From assembly GCA_021464245.1 (NCBI GenBank), contig JADCRB010000043.1, positions 2,174,980 to 2,238,979 of the forward strand: 64,000 bases of DNA, given 5' to 3'. This document shows positions 12,065 to 26,459 of the stretch, piece by piece; positions within the stretch are counted from its first letter, which is position 1; the number at the start of each line of letters is the position of its first letter. The notes beneath the pieces were generated by a model. It made no database searches and had not been told where the DNA came from. It saw only the letters and a list, made by a program, of their open reading frames with translations. Position numbers and translations under genes: made by a program. Source of the DNA: Carallia brachiata (Eukaryota; Streptophyta; Magnoliopsida; Malpighiales; Rhizophoraceae).

Positions 12065-15000
12065 TAGGTACATAAATATTTTATTTCTAGCTCAAGATCT
12101 GGCTCCTCTGGAGTTTACCATATCTGCCAACTGGGGAAGGAACAACAACGTTAGGAAGTTGCAGGCTGGCCGGAAAGTGCTGGAATAAAATAATTAATTT
12201 ATTTTCATTGTCCATAACTCCATGCCTTTGTAATTGTAATGCTGGAGTCAGTTCTTATCTATATCTATATAATCTATGTCTATATCTAATCTATATCTAA
12301 TCTATATGTATATAATATATTAATTTATTTATGGGTTACATTAAGAAGACATAAGTTGGTAGACAAAAAATTTGTTAATAATACAATAATTATCAGTATT
12401 TGTACAATAAGATTAATAAAATGTGGTATAAAAAATTATTAGATTATTTTTTGTTACACAAAAAATCAACGCTGTTATACAAATATATTTTACAGTTATA
12501 TTATTGACACTTTGTAGTCCACTTCTTTTATGTCTCCCAATGTTTTTCCTTTATTTATAGATGAGAGATAATTTTTCATCTTAAATTTGAAAGTCTTTTC
12601 AATTTATGTGGCATATTTTACATTTTTTATAATGTTGATATTTTAATTATTTTTATAAATTTAACTAAAATATATTCTTATAATAAAGTCATTAATTTTT
12701 GTGGATAATAGAAAAGTCCAATTCATGTGTATCTTCAGATTACTTGCTATGCATGTAAAGCTCAAACCGAATTCCAATAGATAATGGTCAAGGCACAGGA
12801 CAATTGATTTTTTAGTTCATCTTTTAAAATTTTCTTTTTGGGTATTTTTCAGCATGCTCTTACTTATTAAAAAAAAAATCAAGAATTCTCAATGAACAAA
12901 CCACTCAATTATAATTTTATTTAATTATAGCATTTTAAGTAAGTCTAATGGTTTACGATTGAAGGGAGATAACAGTCTTTTGAGACTCTAGAGTCTACAA
13001 TATTTAAGAAAGAAGAGAGGGAACAATACCATAAACGACACTGAAAAAATAATTTGATCTGGAGTTATATTGTCATTATTTAAGTATCTTTTTCTTCATC
13101 ACCTACTACTTTTTTTTTCTTTTTTCGTTTGTTCTTAAAAATTAGAACTAATATCATGTTTCTTCATATTTTGCTGCGTTTCTTATTAAATTAATGTTCA
13201 TTAATTTAATTTACATGTTTTTTTAAGCTCTATATGAAATTGGCCTAGTTGGTAGAATTTGTTGACCGCAATTCAATCTTGAGATCACGCCCTTTTTTCC
13301 TATTAATCTCCTAATTTCGCTAAAGATTAAGCAAATTAATTTGAGATATTTAGAGACCATAATCAAAAAAATATTTATTTCCAGATTATCGCTTTTGACG
13401 ATTGGATTACGAAGTGAAAAGTTTAGTGCAATACCATTTTCTAATTTAAACTAGCCACTTTGGCCTATTCTTTTTTTTTTTCATTTCGATTATTCGTGTT
13501 TCCAATTCTCTTGTAACCTGATCAAATTTATCTTTTCTTTTTTGTTAATATAGTTAACTTTCCTGATATATCAGTGATTACTCTTCGATCTGTTGGCCTG
13601 AGAAATTTGAGTGATTGGTGCATACTGATCAGATATAAAATAATTATAAAAAAGATAAATTTAAATTGGCTAAAAAATTATAAAATCATCGAAAAAGCAT
13701 TCAATGTCTTCCAACTCAAAATATTTGAATGAAGAATTAAATAAGTTGTCGCCAAACATTTTTTTTTGTGCTCATTATTTTTATTAATTTTTTAAATATA
13801 AATTATTCATAATTTTATATTATTTAAATATTATTTTATTATTTTTATTTTAAATAGCCCTCACTTCTCATGCTTCGAACGTCATCTTCTCCCATCGTGT
13901 TTCTGTCCATGTAAAAAGTTTCATTTGGCTTCTACGTCCGAAACCGAAAAACCCTGTCCAAGAATTTGCCGGCCTGCATGCGGGTGCAGCGCTAACGCCA
14001 ATGCCCAATTGCAGTCGATGGGAAGACAGTAAAAGCATTAGCCAATCACCGGACGGAAACTTAACCGACAGTCAGCGATAGAAGGAGCCGTACTCGTTGG
14101 CTGTATTTTGGGAGCAGTGGCATTGGAATTTTCTTTTATTAAGAGTGGCATGGGAAATATGAAGCCCATTTTCATCCCAAAAAAAATAAAACTAAATAAT
14201 AACATTTAAATAGTAACAAATAATATGTATTGATGAATTATTGAAATTTAAAAGAATAAATAAATAAATTATTAAAAATCGTTAAATATATTATATAATT
14301 ATATTATTATAATTTAAAATTAAGTCTCGTAATAAAATTCTTCTCACAACTCAACAACTCAACTGTTACAAAAGAGAAAGGCACGTTCGCGGGGGCTCAA
14401 ATTGAATCTTTAGCCAAAAGCCAAGTTTCCCCATGCCACAACAAGACCATATGATATCGAGCCGTTTGAATTGAAATTTGGCCGAAGGCCATTTTGTGTG
14501 GCATGAAAGTCAACTATTGACTACAATTCGGTTTTTATTATATTTTTCCTGATGACTGAAAATTCTTTTAAAGCAAGTTTCGTGTTGATTTTTTTTTTTT
14601 TTTTGTGAGCCAAAGTTTCGGGTTGATGAAAATGAATATATTAATCAAAAAATCAGTAAAAAGAAATGGGTCCAAGTGATTGTTTTGTGTGTTGGGGACA
14701 TCATTATCGCTGACCACAATACCTACATTGCTGGTAAATGGGTAATTGAATAAACATTAAATAAAACTAGTTGGCAGGCCGCACGGGTTTATTTTTTCGA
14801 GAAATTCTCTTGTGCAAACTAACTTATTAAAAAAATATATGAAGTAATTAAATTATACAATAAAACATTGTTTCATGATAGAATAATTTTGGAGAATATA
14901 TCAAAAATTGAAATTTTGAATAGTTGTACCACTCACAAAAGAATGTAAGTATGAATTATCTTATATAGATATAGATTTGACTGCCAAGAACAATAAACCT

Positions 15001-15339
15001 TGATTTCAGCTAGAGGAATGACACCAAACTCATGTTGGGAATGAAGGAGTTCCTGAAAAGGGCATCCAGTGAAGATCTAACACTGATATCCACACCACCT
15101 GGTATCGTACGCCATTAATTAATATTACCGAAAAACAGGGTAACTGTACAATTGATCTATTAAGAGTACAGCTCAAGATTCATATACAGAATGGCGTCCT
15201 CTGTATGTCGGACTGAGAACAACCTGCTCGTGCTGATATGCGCACTATATATATGAGTATGTTTTTGAGCATCTTAAAGACATGCTTAATCTAAGATGGA
15301 ACCCAAAAAAAAAAAACGAAAGATGGATGAAAATATCAC
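12065..15339. other. Intergenic region between SCPL unit 1 and the RimP-like gene
   Basis: No supported gene. It is mostly AT-rich with homopolymer runs (for example 13460-13480 and 14589-14605). A less AT-rich patch at about 13860-14110 has no open frame of note. The minus strand near 15100-15010 has a short open stretch ending in a stop, which I could not identify. Confidence 0.5.
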
Positions 15340-17686
15340 TCAAATCTCCGAATATAGTCGTACTAAACGCAAGGAATCAAAGGGCGTAGTCAACCGCCAC
15401 TCCCTTTGCTTTTTGCTAAGGGGTCTGCCCTTCCCCGATTTTTCTCTATTTATCCTCACATTTGCCAAACCCCAAGTGCAACATTGTGCTTCCATGTCAA
15501 AAGAGATGAGATTGAAGACACCATCACTTTCTGATAATGGATCCGATGCAGCTCCCTGAGTGACGTATTTTACATGCATAACCCTTTCCTTGAACCGATC
15601 CAGCTCTTCTGGTATCCGAACAACCCTTTCAACACCCGGGGATGAAACCTGTCATGGATTTCCACATTTTAGGAGACATGCAAAAATAAATCAAATTTCA
15701 GCTCTAAACCATTGGCTAAAAGATATGAAGTAAATCTACCACGAACCTAGCCAAACAACGTAAGCATATATATCTCAGTCTCACACATGCAACACTCAAC
15801 CTAAGGTCATATGGCCTCTACAAAATATGGAAATAATTCTGTCTGTTGATCCGTCATTTAGATACTAATGTATAATTGTCGAGGCGATTTGGTGCATATG
15901 CACCCAGAGTTTTTGTTCACATTCATTCTTACAGGCATAGATTTGCACACTGTACAATGAGTACAGCTCAATGAGATTTGAAGAGCTTCACCTCCAAACA
16001 GATATTATCAGGTATAGCTTTAGCTAGCTCTGCTTCATCCAACCGTGAGCGATAGGTTGTAGAAAAGGCTTCAATATCTTCCATAGTTGGGGAGCCAGAC
16101 CTGCGATCGGTGTTTTAAATTAGAAATCAACAATCAATAAAAAGATGAGAAATAATTAGACCTGGGAAGACAAACAAATTATAGGAAAATCGCTGAGTCC
16201 TGGTTTTCATCAGCATAAGCTATCTGTGGCTGTTATATATCTCAGAAGTCGGAACAACATCAACACTATAAAATACCAACACCTGAACTTCAGATGCCAA
16301 AATACATACTGTGAATCTGCTCAGGTTTGTATTCCAACTTATCGAAGATAGAAAAAGCAAAAGTGCACACTTTGTCAGATAATAAGAATGATTGGCCATA
16401 AACCATGAATGAGACTTGCAGCTATCCTTTTCAGTACAAGAAAACCCAAAAAATAAATGGATTTCACAAAACAAGCAATGAAGTATCATCTCCATTTCAG
16501 AAAAGCTGCATTGCACGACAGCCAACTTAGGTAGACCTTTTCCAACTCAAAATTCAATGGAAAAAAAAAACAAATAAAAAAGGGAAAAAACTAGTATGGA
16601 GTTTGGACCTAGTTCTGAAGGATACTTACTTGTTTGTAAGCCTCTCAATGCGCACCTGGATAGTGGAATTCAACAATGTCCTAAAGGCATATATTTTCAG
16701 CTCTCCATCAAAGGACAAACAAACCTCTTCAGCTATTGCTAATGCTTCTTTGTCCCACCATGTACCTGCAAGGGCAATTCCACCTCCCCCACCTCCATCC
16801 CCAACCTTCAGCAAGACAAAATAAAAGAGCATTGTAGGGATAACGTTATCCACAGAAATATAAAAAATAAAGCAAGTAACTTTGTCCAAAGCTTACATAG
16901 AGTTCTGCTTCTTCTTCTTCCAAATATTCATCCTCAAAATCACCATCCTCATCACCCGCTAATGTCCCTATACAGAATTAAAAAAAAAGGGATTTATTTA
17001 ATGAATTTCCCTCTTGAAATATTTGGGACATCCCAGCATATTTTTTCCGACATGGAAAACATAACTAGAACATAACAATAACAATTACAGTTTAGTGATC
17101 AGGTAAATCCTGCAAGTGCACAGGCATATCGGACCCATCATTTAGTCCACAGACCATTGCAGTTTAATCAAGATAAGCCAAAGACAAAGTGTATTATTGC
17201 ATAAAAGCAAGCTAAACTCAAGCTTCTCAAAAAACAAAATCAAAATCAAGACAAAATAGACAAAACCCACGAGGGGATTTCTGAAATGAGTCAACTCCTT
17301 TATTTTAAGTAATAAAACAAAAGAGACGAAAGTTTAAAATGCTGAGAACAATAATAAAGCTGAAGATAGCAAATGGGTAAACGAGTGAAAGTACCGTCAG
17401 AATCGAAGTCGTCGTCAAAGAGAAGCTGAGCTTCTTCTGCGTCGTCGTCGTCGTCAATTGACATTTCTTCGAGTATGGATGGCTTGAGGACCGGCTCGGG
17501 CTTCGAGGCTTTTTTCTTGGCATGAAGGAGCACGGAGGAATTACCCCTTTGAATTAGACGAAATGGGTATCTCCAAATCGGGAAGGAGAAGCTGTAGGTT
17601 GAGACTGAAGTATAGGAGATGGCGGCGATTGGTGGAACCGAGCCTTTTGAAAGCTTGAAATTCAAAGGTGACATAATGAAATCCAT
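15340..17686 (-). CDS. Plastid RimP-like ribosome maturation factor family protein (UPF0090)
   Basis: Five minus-strand exons: 17686-17395, 16967-16897, 16805-16630, 16100-15992, 15648-15340. They total 957 bp, i.e. 318 aa, all with GT-AG borders and consistent phase. The first ~60 residues are Ser/Thr-rich, poor in acidic residues and basic towards the end, like a chloroplast transit peptide. A strongly acidic linker follows (~75-121, DDDDDAEEAQ and EEEEAE stretches). Next is a glycine run, then the RimP-type N-terminal domain with WWDKEALAIAEEVC and the hallmark LEVSSPGVER (from residue 215). The C-terminus (ISFDMEAQ...RLYSEI) fits the small SH3-like domain. Bacterial RimP assists 30S assembly; a role in plastid 30S biogenesis is inferred from homology. 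The acidic insert is plant-specific as far as I know. Confidence 0.88.
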
Positions 17687-17689
17687 TTT

Positions 17690-18289
17690 TTATTTAGTGT
17701 ATTCAATGAAAAATGGATTGGAAGATTGTCATTTGAGGAAGCAGTCCTGACTTCCCGGTTTCCTGCTGCTGCTGCATTTAAGCAGGGGAACACGCTGTTT
17801 GCTCATTGCCTTGACAAAACGGCGTCGCTTGCGAGTCCATTCCTGTCCAATAAAATGATGTCGGCGAGAGTCGCAGGACCACGGACTTTTACGATAGAAA
17901 AGCAGAGGAGCGAGGCAGCCGAAAGGTCAAAGGGCAGGTAAATCTAATTTATTTAGGGTTCTTTGTTTATAGTCTGAAATTAGAATTAGAGTAAGAATTA
18001 GACTCGAGTAAAATAAAAAATAAAATTACTTATTTTAAAATATATTTAGTTTAGTTTAAAATTGAAATTAAAATTTTTTATAAATATTTAATTTACTTTA
18101 GAATCGAAGTCAATATTAAATTTATTATAATATTTATATCACGTTAAAAATAAAATAAATATTATTAAAATTAAAATTTATAAATATTAAATTAAAAATT
18201 ATGAAATACAAAAAAATATTATAATATAATGTCAAATTAAAAATATTAAATTAACATCAAAATAAAATTAAAAATTATGATGAAAACTC

Positions 18290-18362
<73 letters not shown>

Positions 18363-19257
18363 TTATAACAGTAATAGTGTTGTATAAATAATAAAATAAT
18401 TGATTATCAATAAATTAATGACAATTATAATTATAAAAAATTATTATAGTTTATAATTTAATTATTATCATAAGTTTGGAAATATTTAGCCTTATTTTTA
18501 TATAAAATTATTTTTATTTATTTTAAAAGAGGAAAAAATGTAATATCAAAATAAAAAAATTATCCACAGTCAATTTCAATAATAAATTTTTTAATAAGAA
18601 AATAAAAATAAAAAAAGAGAAATTGAGGAGAGAAGGACCAACGAGGGAAGTTTTTTTTTTTTTTAATTTTAAACAAAACATGAGAAAGAATGAGAAAGTG
18701 GGATAGTTAGAGGTAGTAAAAAGGGGAATGAAAATCATTAATGCATTAAATATAGGAATTAAGATTCTTTTAATGTGGGGAATCTCATTCCCTATTTTAA
18801 AGAAATGAAAATCAACTTTTTATTAAATATACAATAAGAATGAGAAATGAGTAGTTGATTTTCATTTCTACATTTTTTTTCCCTAAGCAAACACCTCCTT
18901 AATTGTATTCGACGATTCATTAATTTTATTTTAACTTAATTTATTTTTTACAATCAAGTATTTTATATTACTACTTTTTTACGGTGTGTTCCATATATTG
19001 TTGGTATAAAGGATTTTCTAATTCTCAAAAGAATTTTTTTTTATTTTATTGATGAAGGTTCTAAACACTGATAAATGTGATGTATTAAATAATTAAATTC
19101 ATTAAAAAAACAAATAAATCATCAACTGTCGATACAAGTTGAATTTAACCATATAATCTTGCTCGTTAGGAAATGGGTTTACTAGCGGTACTCATTGTAT
19201 GTCAGTTGTTCTAACATTACTATTGGAAACCTTCACCGAGAATTTGGATGTTGCGTG
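17690..19257. other. AT-rich intergenic stretch, possible MITE remnants
   Basis: Upstream of the RimP-like gene there is a short GC-richer part (17720-17940) that probably holds its promoter and 5' flank. A 71-codon plus-strand frame there has no family resemblance. From about 17950 to 18900 the DNA is very AT-rich. The end at 18880-18900 (ccctaagcaaacacctcc) resembles a MITE-like TIR, but no matching end or target duplication could be fixed. Confidence 0.45.
18291..18359. repeat. (AAT)n trinucleotide microsatellite
   Basis: An essentially uninterrupted TAA/AAT repeat of about 23 units in AT-rich intergenic DNA. Likely length-polymorphic. Confidence 0.97.
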
Positions 19258-19867
19258 TAGAGGTGTCAAAATCTTACCCGACCCGATGGGTTGACCCGAA
19301 CCTGCCCGAAAAAATACGACCCGAACCCGACCCGAAAGATGACCAAACCCGAAATGACCCGAACCCGAATGACCCGAAAATCTTTGGGTCAAACCCGACT
19401 CAACCCTAACCCGACCCGTTTGACCCGAACTTTTTTTTTTCTTAAGGGAACAAAAAAATAAGATGAAAAAATTTAGCATATTTTATATTATAAAAAGTAT
19501 AGATTATACTATTTTCAATATAAATCTTAATTAAATTTTTTAGAATATTTGAGATTTTTTATACAGTTTTAAATTTTATTTTAATTTTTTAAAATATTTT
19601 AAAAGAAAAATTTTCAATTATTTTCCAATCATATGATTTTCTTTGATTTTTAAGAATTTTTAGTAAAATTTTTAATAAAAAATGTCACGTCATCATTTTT
19701 GATGACGTGGCCAACCCGTGGGTTGACTCGAACCCGACCCGAACCCGAAGTGACCCAACCCAAAATGACCCAAAGATAACTTGACCCGTAAATAACCCGA
19801 CTCGAAGTGACCCGACCCGAAGTGACACAACCCGAACCCAACCCGATGACCCGTTTTGACACCTATA
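19258..19867. mobile_element. hAT-type MITE, 610 bp, with 8-bp target duplication
   Basis: The left terminus tagaggtgtcaaaa mirrors the right terminus ttttgacacctata. The perfect 8-bp direct repeat gttgcgtg flanks it (19250-19257 and 19868-19875). Subterminal DNA is filled with repeats of the cccgaacccgaccc type in opposite orientations at the two ends, a layout typical of hAT transposase binding arrays. The centre is AT-rich. The Gly/Arg/Ser/Val-rich short open frames on the minus strand are translations of these repeats and not proteins. Non-autonomous. Confidence 0.9.
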
Positions 19868-21448
19868 GTTGCGTGTGATTTTCAATTCTTTTTGTCATTC
19901 TCTCTCTCTCTCTCGCTAGTCGCTACTAAAGAATCAAACGCGGCCTTCGCGCCAAATGTAGTGAGAGGAGGGTGCTCTATTGGGGTTGTTGGTTTGGTTG
20001 GGATGTAGGGCTGAATGAAAATCAGCTTAACCAAAAATCGAAACCGGTGGTCCCAAGAGCCAGTAATTTAGATTTAAGATTTTTATATTAAAGGTCTAAG
20101 TTTTAATTCTTAAAAAAAAAATATAAAATTTATAAGAATGAAAAGAATTATTTTTATTATATAATTTACAGTTTAATAAACTTGTAATGGACCAAGTATG
20201 AAATCGGGTTAAACTGCTCGGATTTTTTTTTTTAAACCGTTTGGATTAGATAAAGCAATTGAATAGCAAAGAAAAACAATCTGAAAGCCCAATTTTTGGT
20301 TAACTAAACTCAACGTCTCCCAATCGAAGTTGTTGGTTTAAAATTGAAATCAGCTCCAAACCAAATGACGCTCAGATCTAGCCCTATTTAAGGGCCATGG
20401 CCTGTAGTGTTTGCGACAAATTGGGCTCCACAGCGTAAAATTGGCTTGTGGCATTCATTGGGTAACGAGGTTTTAACCGCGTAGTACAGGTAAAACTAAA
20501 GGACCAGGAACTATTTTTTATTTTTTTTAATAAAAAAAAAATTTATTGCACGTATATCAGATCTACAGGTCAAAACTAGAATATTTCTATTTAAAAGTTT
20601 CATTCAACCAACTTATAGAAAAGATCTCATCACCCAATTAATGTTGAATCTCATCACCCAATTAATGTTGAATCCGATAGTAACTTCTCTTAATTAGTTA
20701 TGGTAATTAATAAGTTGGTTTGTTATGGTAACTAATAAGTTTAAAACTAAAAATTAAAGAAATCAAAAACCAATGCTCTAGACCTTTGAGTCACAAATGA
20801 GGAAGACAGTAGAATTGCCACAAAATCACGACCTAAAAACCAAGAATTAACGTACCAAAATGAATCAAAATCCTAAACCAATTTCTTCAGTCGGAGTTTG
20901 ACCAATTGTCACAATTTAGTGAATTTTTCTGCTGCAAATGTGGCAATTGCTATGCTGGTTTTGAAGTGCACAGCCATTTGATCTACAAGAATCCTTGCAC
21001 GAAGATACGAACATTGTGAAGCTTACTTATTTCTTATCAAGCAGACTTTTATCAATCATAATTGGTTGACTTCTCTTACAAGAATGGATGCTTTATAATC
21101 TCCGACAATTCTGGAACTAAGTACATTCTGTGATGCCAAAGCCTAGAGATTCAGACAAAGCATGTATTACTAGAGCATGAGTCTCAACCTGTGAGATCCA
21201 TTTGGATCTTTCGAATTTGAATAGAAATAAATTGCATTCAACTAAAAGAAAGACAAAGGCTTGAGGCTCTCCGACTCTTCACAATTATAATTTAAGTACG
21301 TCATTTTCTTCTTTGAAATCATTATAGATGGAAACTGAATCACTTCTTAATTGCCTTCTAGAGATAAGGTTATTTTGGAACTGTGGTTTTTGAAAGAACT
21401 AAGAAGTTATACCAACTACCAAGATTTGATTGAATGATGACACAATTC

Positions 21449-24400
21449 CTAACCATCAGCGGAGATTTGGGTTGTATTAGGCAATCTACGGCTGCGAACA
21501 AATGAACTGAACAGATGCAGAGCTCTTGATGGCTGTGCATAAGGCACCATGTGGGCAGCACCTCTTACTGTGGCAAAAGTCAGCAAATTTCCATATTCTG
21601 TCACCCAACCTCCCACCTATTAGGAAAATAGTTATATTCAAAATGAGCACAGATGATTTTTTTGTAAGAAAAAACTGACCAATTTAATAATTTTGAGAAT
21701 CTAAGTACCTGGCCTTTGTGAAACCAGGCTCCATATGGGACTGTAACCTTAAACTTAAGATCATGAGCGAGTTCGCGGACAAGCGTTCGTGAGCCCAACA
21801 GTGGTACAACAGAATCTTGATCACCACTACATCAGTTAAATAAATGATGATACCAGACATAAGTATAGTAATGGTAATGAGGATGTAAGAAATACAAGAC
21901 ATTCTCTGAAATGCTATATTTCATTGACTTGCCTGAATATCCAGACAGGAACACGGTTTTGAATTATCTTTTTCAGAATTGGAATCATGTTAATACTACC
22001 ATCGGAATCATGGTAATTTAAGACCCTGCTTAATAAACCAAGTTACAAATAATTAGCTGCATTGTGTATGCATATAATACAACAAAAGATACAATGACTA
22101 GTAATTTAAACAGGGCCAATAGTATGGGTGAATCTTGTACAATTAAGTTCATCCAGTAATTCAATGACGGGACAATTTGGAATCCCTAGTATTACTCACC
22201 CGCTGCACATGGACCAGCTATAAGGTAGATTAGTCCGATTTGCATGAAGAGCCTTCTGAACCTCAGGAAGGTTGAAATAGAAACGTCTTTCAAAGGACAT
22301 ACACACATCGACACCAAGACTCATCTTGGTAGCCTGCGTGTAGGCAGAAAAGAGCAAATGGATACTACGTAAGAAGCTTTGATATTTACCACTAAAAAAT
22401 GAACAGAAGAATAAAAGAATGCAAAAACTTCATACCATCTTCTTCAATCGCAGTTCTTGCTCTACCATAGATGGATAACAAACATCAAGTATGACATCGT
22501 AACTGTTTATGTAATCACCAACAATTTTGTTTGCTTCTGATATGGCTTGGTTGCATGTATCGCTTACATTGTGAGGACTGGGAAAAGTGTAGTCATCAAA
22601 TTCACATTCATTTGTGATCTTGAGGCCGATTTCATCGGAAATCATCCCATGGGACCAAAAGTATTCGTATGTTGCCGGAACATCCCGATCAAGTCTAAGA
22701 AGCGGATTCCCAATCTAATCAGAGAAAGCAAAGTGTTCAGAGAAATCAAAAGGTATACAAGAAAGTACTAGACGCCAAAGAAATGCCAGAAAGCGATGGA
22801 TCAATATTCTCATTGACATAGGACTAATTGAGTTTTCTTACGGCTACTCCTTTGATATTGAACTTGAAACCAGTGGAGTGTGCGTTATGGTCCAATAGAA
22901 CTTCTGCGAGCTGTGGAATGTAATGGCCTGCGTAATATTCAAAGATCCAAAAAAATAACTGAAGCTGTGACTTGACTAAAGAAAAGGAAAGGTAATATGC
23001 TGCAATTGTATTCACAATGTTCCAAACTTCTATAAATAAATGTCTTTGTTTGTCCGTTGTCGAAAGCAAAATCCTTTGATGAACTTGACTTCATATTATA
23101 TATTGAACCAAAATTTTATCTTCTATAACTTTTTCCTTTCATCACTCGTTTAGAAATTAGTAGATGGCAGTCATAATAGAGTAGCAATCTTGCAAATTTG
23201 GCATCAAAAATTAGCAAGCACATAAAATTATATCTGTTGATGCTATTTGCACACCTGCATAGCTTTCTCCAGTAAGAAACAATTCTCGGGTTTTGAATTC
23301 TTGGAACTTGTCATACCACTTCAACAAGAACATGTGCATATCTTTGGCTGCCGAGAATAATGAATGATGATTAGATAAATAAGAGCAAAGATCAATCCTA
23401 ATAACCATGGCGCACCTTGTTTTGTAAGTTATTTGTCATCAAATTAGAAGACAACTGGCTGGATTGGTAAAAAGCTGTACCAGTGGAGGCATCCCCGGTA
23501 GTATAATCGGAAGAAGTATTTGAGTAGGACCATCCTACTCCAGCAGGAGACTCGACAAAGAGGAGATTCGATGCTGCAAAAGTTGAGAATGGATGTAAGC
23601 ATGAGATCAGAGTTTTCCTGGAATTATATGCTTAAATCAGAGTTTGTGATGCTCATGCTACCTCTGTTCCAGGACATGGAGTTTCTTCGCAGGCCTCTGC
23701 CATCCCCTGTGGGGAAAAATGGACCTAACTCCGTGAAGGCACCTCCACCCACAGAGGAACAACCTGGGCCTGAACATGGAAAATTACCATCAAACACAAT
23801 AACCAGCACAGGCTTTACTAAGACTAATGAATTATCAATCATGGCAATAAAATCCGATTATATACAATTAACAAAAATTGTTTGAATCAGATATGTAAAA
23901 TCTTTCAATTCTCAGGGTAGTCATTCCCGATCAATGTTCAGTGATGTACTGATTTCCCATCTAAGAATGAAAAGGATTTGATTGTCCAACTCTTGTCAGG
24001 CTGTACATAGTTCATTTGAATTGTTTGGCTAGACAACCTTCCAAACTTCCAGATTTTAGATCTAGCAATTGTTTTTTTTTTTTTTTGGGTATTGTTTGTC
24101 AAATTTTGCTCTTCCTCCATTCTTTTAACCCCGGAATTTAGCAATCAAGTAGAGCACATAAGAAAAGCCCGCAAGGACCAAATTTGTCGCCAATTCCAAA
24201 ATCAAAGTTAATGCTGCTGAATCAGATAATTATATGTATGTGCGGTTGTTCCTTCTGACCACGACAGGAACAATAACAACAAAGTTTCACTTAAGGATGG
24301 CAACGGGGCGGGGCGGGGGCGGGGATGCCATCCCCGATCCCCGTCCCCGCTTTTCAATGCAATCCCCGTCCCCGTCCCCATCCCCGGCGGGGAGGGGATT

Positions 24401-26423
24401 TGAATCCCCGTCCCCGTCCCCGCTGGGGATCGGGGATCCCCGTCCCCGCCTCATTCCCGTTTTTAATTTACATAAAAAAATTTAAATTAATAAAATATCA
24501 AAATTTAATTACACAAATCTTTTAACTACGTAGTCACGCTCTACAGGTATTTTCTTTGTTTTCTTTTCTTTTTCCCTTCATTTTCTCTGTTTTTTTTTTT
24601 TTTCTCCTAAGTCGTGATTGAAGTTTAGATTGTAAATAAGAATTGAGAGGAAAGTATTTTTCCTATTGCTTTGAGCCATTTTGTTCAACTTTTAAAACAG
24701 AACAGGGACTTCAATATTCATTTTTGTAGTGCTAAAAAAGTTTTAATAAAGCAAGTATTATTATTATTATTTTTAATTAAAAAAATTTTAAAAGTTATAA
24801 TTTAATATTACCATTTGTTCATAACTTTTAAAATGTTCGAATTTTAATTTATTTTCAATTTTAACAAAAAAAATAAAATTGATTACAAAATTTGACATTT
24901 CTATTTTAATACTTCACAATAAAGAATAAATGATTTTACGATATATTCTTTAAATAAAAAATTTTTAAAACTTATAATAATTATAAAAATATATTTTTCG
25001 ATATTTTTAAGTGAATAAAATTTATAAAATTTTTCTAAAATATATTTATGATGTACAAAAATTTTATAAATTAAATTTTTTTATACATATGTATATATAT
25101 ATATATATATTTTTTATTTATATTTATATTTATATATAGTCATGTCCAAACCATATCTAAATCTTAATATTTTAAAATTAGTATGTCGCTGTATATGTGT
25201 CGTCCCGTGTCTGTGTTGCTGTGTCCGTGCTTCATAGTTAAAAAACAAAGAACTCGAAACAATGGCTAATGTTGGACATTAAATTAGATAAAAGTATCAA
25301 TTACATTACAAATCAAAATTTACTTGCTCAATGTCTATATTATACTTCATAAACACCATCAAATTAAGGGGGCCTTTACTTTTTTTACTTATGTGCGGAG
25401 TGTGATAAGTCAAGTAATATGTATTCTTATTAATTATATCTTCAACTTCATAATTATCAAGTGATACTTTTTTTAATGCCTTTCCTAGCCATTTTACTAA
25501 ATTAGAAGCCAATATTTAAAAATTATAAAAAAACACCACAACAGATCCAATTTTCCCTTTCAGGAATATAGGCAAATGGGTGTGTGTCGGTGTCTGCATG
25601 TACATACCCCACAATCAATAAAACCCAAAAAGATGAAGAAAAAAGACAATTGATTAAACTTGAGGAGCTTAAATAAAAAAAATTAAAAATCACAAAATTA
25701 CATATGTGTCTCGTAATCGCCTTTTCAATAAATAAGTGCTCCCTAAATGCAAGGATTAAGTAAAATAATGATAATGCATAGATAATATATATATATATAT
25801 ATATAATATAAAAGAATAAATTAATAACGGGGGGTAATGGGGACGGGTATGGGGCGGGTATGGGGATGGGGACTGCATCCCCATCCCCATCCCCATCCCT
25901 GTAAAAAAAAAAGGGGGATCGGGGCGGGGATCCCCGATCCCCGGTCAAACTAGCTTGACCCCATCCCCATCGGGGCGGGGCGGGGCGGGTACCCGCGGGA
26001 ATGGAAATTTTTGTCATCCCTAGTTTCACTCACAGATTGTGTAACTCTCAAATTCAATTGGGATAAGTTTGACGAATTTTTTCAACTTAAACGTTTAGCC
26101 ACCTACAGTCTACACGTGGGAGTGGATATCCATTTACATGGAACAGAATGCTAAATTTAGCATTCCAAATCTTTTCAATAGGCTGAAAGTGGGAGGGAGA
26201 GAGAGAGAGAGGAAAGGAATAGGAAATGGGTCCTTCTTGTGAAAATCAGAATTGAAGGACGTCAACGACAAGTACAGTTGAAAGAGGGAAAAAAACACAG
26301 TTGCTGCAAAAAAAGTTACTGAAAAAACAAAACCAAAAACCAAAAACAAAAGAACCCCATTAAGCAGACATAATAGTACAACATCATAATCGAAAAATAA
26401 AAACAAAACTATAAATAATCTCA

Positions 26424-26459
<36 letters not shown>

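Noticed and set aside
13235..13295. tRNA-like phrase (ggcctagttggtaga ... gcaattcaatc)
   Set aside because: No acceptor stem or cloverleaf can be formed; a chance or SINE-like match at best.
17726..17941. 71-codon plus-strand frame divergent from the RimP-like gene
   Set aside because: It is short, has no homology that I recognise, and lies in the likely promoter and 5' flank.
19192..19885. Gly/Arg/Ser-rich minus-strand frames
   Set aside because: They arise from the cccgaaccc repeats of a hAT MITE, with no protein-like composition outside the repeats.
25523..26029. 168-codon minus-strand frame through the right end of the hAT element
   Set aside because: It runs across GC-rich terminal repeats and AT microsatellite DNA and has no transposase motifs.
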